A DNA stretch of 64,000 nt from positions 6,307,957 to 6,371,956 of the forward strand of contig CM050450.1 of NCBI GenBank assembly GCA_027563935.2, written 5' to 3'. The DNA is from Costus lasius (taxonomy: Eukaryota > Streptophyta > Magnoliopsida > Zingiberales > Costaceae). Positions 39,401 to 45,400 of this stretch are shown here, one piece after another. The notes below the pieces were generated by a model. It saw only the letters and a list, made by a program, of their open reading frames with translations. It did no database searches and was not told where the DNA came from. A program made the position numbers and the translations under genes. How positions within the stretch are numbered: position 1 is the first letter of the stretch; each line of letters opens with the position of its first letter.

Positions 39401-42400
39401 GATCCACCTCGGCCTTCTCAATATATTTCTCAGTTAGTAGAAAGCAAAGTCGGCAATCAACCTGAACAAACGAGCCCAATTGATTACAAGATGATGCTGA
39501 CGATAGGTGTATGGAGGAGACTGGTCTACGTCCACACAAATCACAACCAGTACAACTGTCTTCCCAAACATAATCAGGTGCACTTAGAAGGAACACAATT
39601 GCGAAGCAGGCTACGACTGCAAAGGGAAAAGACATAGTGGACCCAATAGACGTAGATCCACCCCATAATTTTGTAATGCCCAAAGTTGAAATTGTTCCCA
39701 AAGACATGTGGTATTGATAGGTTGAGCTCCATAAATTCAATAAACTTGCTTGATTAAGTTGAGCTTGAGTTGTATGAACCACTGCCACTAGGACTGGAAT
39801 GGGAACGAGCATTGGATATAGATACATAGTAGATCCATAGCTGGGCTATAACCATGAATATCTACTCTCTGTCTCTGAAGGTAATGTCAACCTCATGTCC
39901 TCATAGTCTTATAAGGCTTGGCTTTGATATTTACTTCGAGTGGTTGATCCCTTGCCTTGCCTTTAATATTGTAATGGTTGGGTTGTATGATGGTCATGAT
40001 CATCATCTTGAGTTGAATGGCTGCACTCTGCCTCTTTTATCCATGGCTCCGCTTGTTGTTGTGTTGAAGGCACATAACTTAACCCACCACCAACGTCATC
40101 TGGCATTGCTATTAACTGTATCTTGAGTCTCTAATTCTGAGTCGTCATCTTCTATTATTGGTTCATTATGCCTTTTCCTTTTGCAGTCATAGCCCGCTTC
40201 GCAATTGTCTTCTTTCTAAGTGCATCTCACTATGTTTGGGAAGATAGTTGTACTAGTTGTGATCTGCGCGAACGTAGACCGGTCTCCTCCGTACACCTAT
40301 CGTCAGCATCATCTTGTACATCAATTGAGCTCGTCTGTTCAGGTTGATTGCCGACTTCACTTTCTATTAATTCAGAAATACATTGAGAAGGCCGAGGTGG
40401 ATCACCAAGTTCATCAAGGGTCATGTCTTGATTATCTTGAGTTGACTACCATTCCATCATGGAGTCACTATCATCGGGTATAAATGATTTATCGAACGGG
40501 TCTGTAACTTCAGATTCTCTCTAATTTTTTTCGCGTAAAATACGTAGCCTGAGTTGCATATTATAGTGTACGTAAACCATTTTCTCAAGGCGACGATATA
40601 ATAATAGATTGCGAACCTTCATGTGTCTCAAAGAAAAGGTAGACCAATTGCGTTGCATCCGCTAAAAAAAACATATTATGGCAGGATGCAAATAGCTATC
40701 TTTCGTAAATTTGATGTCTTTGCACCAAATTTTAACCACCACTCATCTAAAAGTAAATTTAAAAATTTTAATTAGCAATTGTTATGGTAATGAAATATAT
40801 TTTAAAAAATAAACTTACTAGGACTAGACCGGGCAAAACAGGTCGGTGGGTCATGTTCGGGTTGACCCGTTTATGACCCGTGACCCGATTAGCTTACCCC
40901 GAACACGACCCGTTTAATTAATTGGGTCAGATGATCTAACCCAAATACGACCCATATATTTTCGGGTCAACCCGACACGACCCGATTAACCCGTTTAATA
41001 TTAAATAATTCAAACAAATATTTATAAAAAATATATATAATTATATAAATATAAAAATATTAACCCGATTAACTCGACACGACACGACTCGACCCGAAAT
41101 GATATATAAATATATGTATATGTATATATTTATATATAAATTATATATATAATATATAATTATATAATATAATCAGGTTAAGCAGGTCAACCCGATTATA
41201 ACCCGACACGACCCATTTAATTTTGGGTCATAAACTGGTTGACCCATTTATGACCCGAACACGATTAGACCCAACTCGAACCCGCCTAACTTCGTGTCGA
41301 GTCGGGTCGAGTCAGTTTTTGCCAGGTCTAACTAGGATCAATGCGGTATCTGAGATCTAGTGCTACTAGATCTCCAAAAGTCATTTTTGCCTCGTGATAC
41401 AAACGACTTTCGTTAATTGTCAGGGCTGCAACATCTGAATCGATGTCTATGCAATATATCACACTTCTTAATGAATTAAGTAATTCTTGCTCACTCCCTA
41501 AGTTATATCGATATTGGTACGACGGATTCAGATAATAAGCTGTAAACAAAAAAATTATCTATGAAAACTTGGTATATAATAATAAAATTTTAAAAATTTT
41601 GCTAACACTTACCGGCCGCATGAATATCTTGAAGTATTTGTGTGTCCCATCGATGACGTATAATATCAATATATCTATTGCCTCGGGATCCAAATTTCTC
41701 TGCAATTGGTTTTTTGGGATTGATGAACCATGCGATATAAGTCGCTCATCATTGTTTTTTTGTCCATGTCTATTTTACGTAAGATCACGTAAAGAGGTTC
41801 AACCACCGTGCAAATATCAGCTACACTATCCCAGAAACGTCCATTGAAAACTACATTCTCAACTATTTTTCCATTCCTTGAGGATAAAAAATTAGAACTA
41901 CCCCATTCTTGGGAGATGAATATTGCTTTAAACCCATTTTCTTAAACAGTAATGATTTCAAAAATAAAAAATGAGTTGCAAATCGTGTTACCATGGGACG
42001 TAGTATTTCTCTTTCTACAAAACTTTTCATTTGTGCACGAACCCAATGATGGTTGTAAATAAATCGGGTCACTATCTGGGCACCCTTTATAGCATTCTTC
42101 ACTTTGTCTAAATCCCCAATATCCTTCGTCATCAAATTGATACAGTGTGCGGCGCATGGTGACCAAATAATATGCAGAAAATCTTGGGTGATGAGCTGAG
42201 CAGCTCTTTTAAAATTACTGTCATTATCAGTAATTAGCTGCACAATATATTGCGGATCGATCTCTTCTATCACCCTCCGCATAATGTTACCAATATAAGC
42301 CGCATTTTGAAATTCAGATGACGCATCTATAGACTTATGAAAAATAACTTTCCTATTGCAGTAAATAGGAAAATTAATAATATTCATCTTTGTTGTCCTC

Positions 42401-45400
42401 GTCCAAGCGTCACACATTAATGTGACACTAAAGTCTCCCATTGAGGTTTCATGCCTTTGATCTAGGTTTTGCACTCCTCAACCTCATCGTCAAGATACCG
42501 TCCAATAATCTCGTAAGGGTTTGGGGGCTGAATTCCTTGCCCACAATCTTGGATTTTCGTCTGTATTGAATGATAATATGGGTCACCTGCTGCATGTAGT
42601 GGAATCCTATTAAAGTGAAACCATTTTGAAATAGCTCGGCCAATATCCACCTTTTTGGACTTAGTGTAGATGTCGTCTATACGCGTCTGCTTACTTGATT
42701 GGGAGGGGAATGCCCTGGGATCAATATCAGCGGGGGCACGATCGGGACCCCCAGTATGTCGACGAAAGCCAAAAAAGAAGAAATACCTCTTTTACATGAT
42801 GGTAGTGTCGCATGACTTCCAGCCCGTCCGCGCATGCTACTGGTACGGCCCAATTGAGGGCTTCCTTCTATATCGCTCTCACTCCCAGATCTACCCTCGT
42901 AGAATGGTGGCTCCACAAACCACATGGAAACAGACCGCACATCTTCTTCGTGGGCAAATTGTGCCCTAGATGCACGCATAGCTGCCTCCATCTGAAAATC
43001 GTCAACAATATCATCATAGCTCCCTTGGTAAGGATCATACCCGGTGGGCTCTGTGGCACAACGGTTGAATTCCGCTCGATCTTCTGCCCTACGTTATTTA
43101 GTTATATTATACAAATCTAAATTCGCCCGAACAGCTCTGTGTATCTCTTGCGGCACTTTGGTACAATTTGTAACATCAGGAAATCCACCAGCGAGATGGA
43201 ACTTCACATGGGTAGCCCCTCCACCCTTGAAAACTTTCAGACATGAATACACTGCTAATGGTGTCAGTTATCCGGCATCTTACGATCATAGTGTCACGCA
43301 AGATTAGTATCTCTCTTGGTGCCATTAGAAGAGAAAAGGAGAAGGAAAGAAAGAGATGGCTCCGGCTAGAAAATCTCTCAAAGAATTTCGAATATTGAAA
43401 TTCGAATGGTGTGAGAAGAAAAATCTTCAAGAGGCCTATTTCTAAGATTTTTTAGAATTTTTTAATATTATTTTTTAAAATAATAAAATATAAAAAATTA
43501 ATATAATATAAAAATTACTATTGAAGAAATCATGCCACCGACGGCACGTCAGTGGCTGATCCTTCCAATTGATAACCCTAAACCTTAATTAATTAATTAA
43601 TTATAATAAATTAACTATTAATTAATTAATTTTTAATACTTATTATATAATTAACTAATAATTAAACCCTAATAGAGCCATCAACACTCTTCGGTAGCAT
43701 TATTTTGATGCTAAAATCACACCTAACCTAATATAATACAACTTATATTATAAAATATTATATCTTAATATAAAACTCCAAGATCTCTATGGTTTATCAC
43801 TGTACATCACTATTCCCACGTGTGAAGTGACGTCGATGATTAAAAAAAAAGAATTTTGATTTTTGGATGAAACTGGTCAGACCGACCGATTTTGCCAGCT
43901 CGGTTTCCTTTAATAACTATTACAAATCGACCAATTTTTTATAAAACCAGTCAGTACGTATTGGTACCGTATCGGTACCACAATAAAAAAATATTTTTTC
44001 TACTTATCATCGGTTTCTCCATGCTCCGTGACCGTTCCCCCACCGGACTGGTACAAACCAATCAAACCGGTACAAATCGGTCGGTACCGGACTGGTTTTT
44101 GCATCCTTGGTATGTACACAACATGACACACATTTGCACAAAAGAAAATCAAACTAAAAATCTGTATTCGTACAAAATCTAAACCACAGGTAATGCAAAG
44201 TAGAAATTTTAGCATATGCAAAGGGAAGACCTGGTAATCATAAATGCCACCGAATATAGAGATTGTAACAATATGAGATAATTTCGGACCAGAAATAATA
44301 CGACCAAGGTTGTTGGTTTGTATCTCATAACCCTTTCTCCATTTTGCATTAACTTGTGAATAATAGTGCCCCAAAGATGGTTGCAGTGCAATTGGAGGTG
44401 ATCTGAACAGTTATTAAATCTCATCAAGGATAGTATCCCCTCTATGAACATGATAATCAACATAAGCGAAAAAGTAAAGGTGATAAAGCATACTGATGTG
44501 GGCTTGAAAGTGTTATTATGGTCTCAACCGCTGACTTCTGCAAGTGTGGATGGACAATTGCAGCTCTAGCGACAAAGCCACCCATTGAATGTCCAACTAA
44601 AATAACACTTGAAGGCGGGCTTCCAGAAATATCAACACCTTCCTTAGACAAGGCTTCCCGAGATTCTCGATATTGATCCAAAATCTATGAAGTTATACTA
44701 AAATCATGGATCAGAAATATTAACAGACTATCTAATCGTACAACATATTGCTTCTCATTAAAGAATTAAAGGATATCCAAATAATCTTTCAGAATTTGCA
44801 AGTTCACATCTGAATTGGTCATTGAAATGAAGGTAAGTATTAGAGGAGAAGAAAAAGGATTTTAGAAATTATATCTTAAACTATGTATTTTAGAAGAGAA
44901 TTGCTCCTCTTCAGATTATTCAATGCTCCTTTGTTAACCACTAAACTACAGAAAGAAAGTAAACAATGAATTTTAAAAATAATATTCTCTATGCAGAAAA
45001 ACACAGGAAACTAAAAAAAATAGACAAGCACATATATAGTTGTTTGTGAAATCTGAATGCACCTATTCCCTGTAATTTTGTCAAAAAATTGACAAAGAAA
45101 AGGACTAACAAACTAAGTGTAGCAATACAATGAATGGATTTGAAATAGAAGGAAAGATAAATTTTATCTCTTTGGAACACTAGGTTGGTTAGCAATGGCT
45201 TCAAATATAGTGGGTAGACTATATGGCAATATAAAATATGTAATATGGTGATAATATATAAGGTGAAAGATAATTAGGATATCATATAGAAAAATATGAT
45301 GAGGTCAAATCATATTGTGTGTTCTAAATATTCATCACGCTATATGCGCAACTTCCATTTTGTCCAACATGGTAATAAAATGCTTTAGTTTATTATGCAA

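Larger units (their letters stand above)
36216..44109. mobile_element. Palindromic (fold-back) hAT transposon, two copies tail to tail
   Basis: An 8-bp target duplication GTATGTAC flanks the whole unit (36208-36215 and 44110-44117), the size expected for hAT. The outer ends are inverted: CAAAGAAGCAAAAACCGGTC at the left and CAAGGATGCAAAAACCAGTC reading inwards from the right. Copy A runs left to right (36216-about 39650) and copy B right to left (44109-about 39650). Both outer ends are therefore the 5' end of the element and no 3' terminal repeat is seen at the centre. A single-copy segment of about 500 bp (about 39650-40160) belongs to the tail of copy B. The right border is only 121 bp from PGAP1 exon 4. 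Confidence 0.88.
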
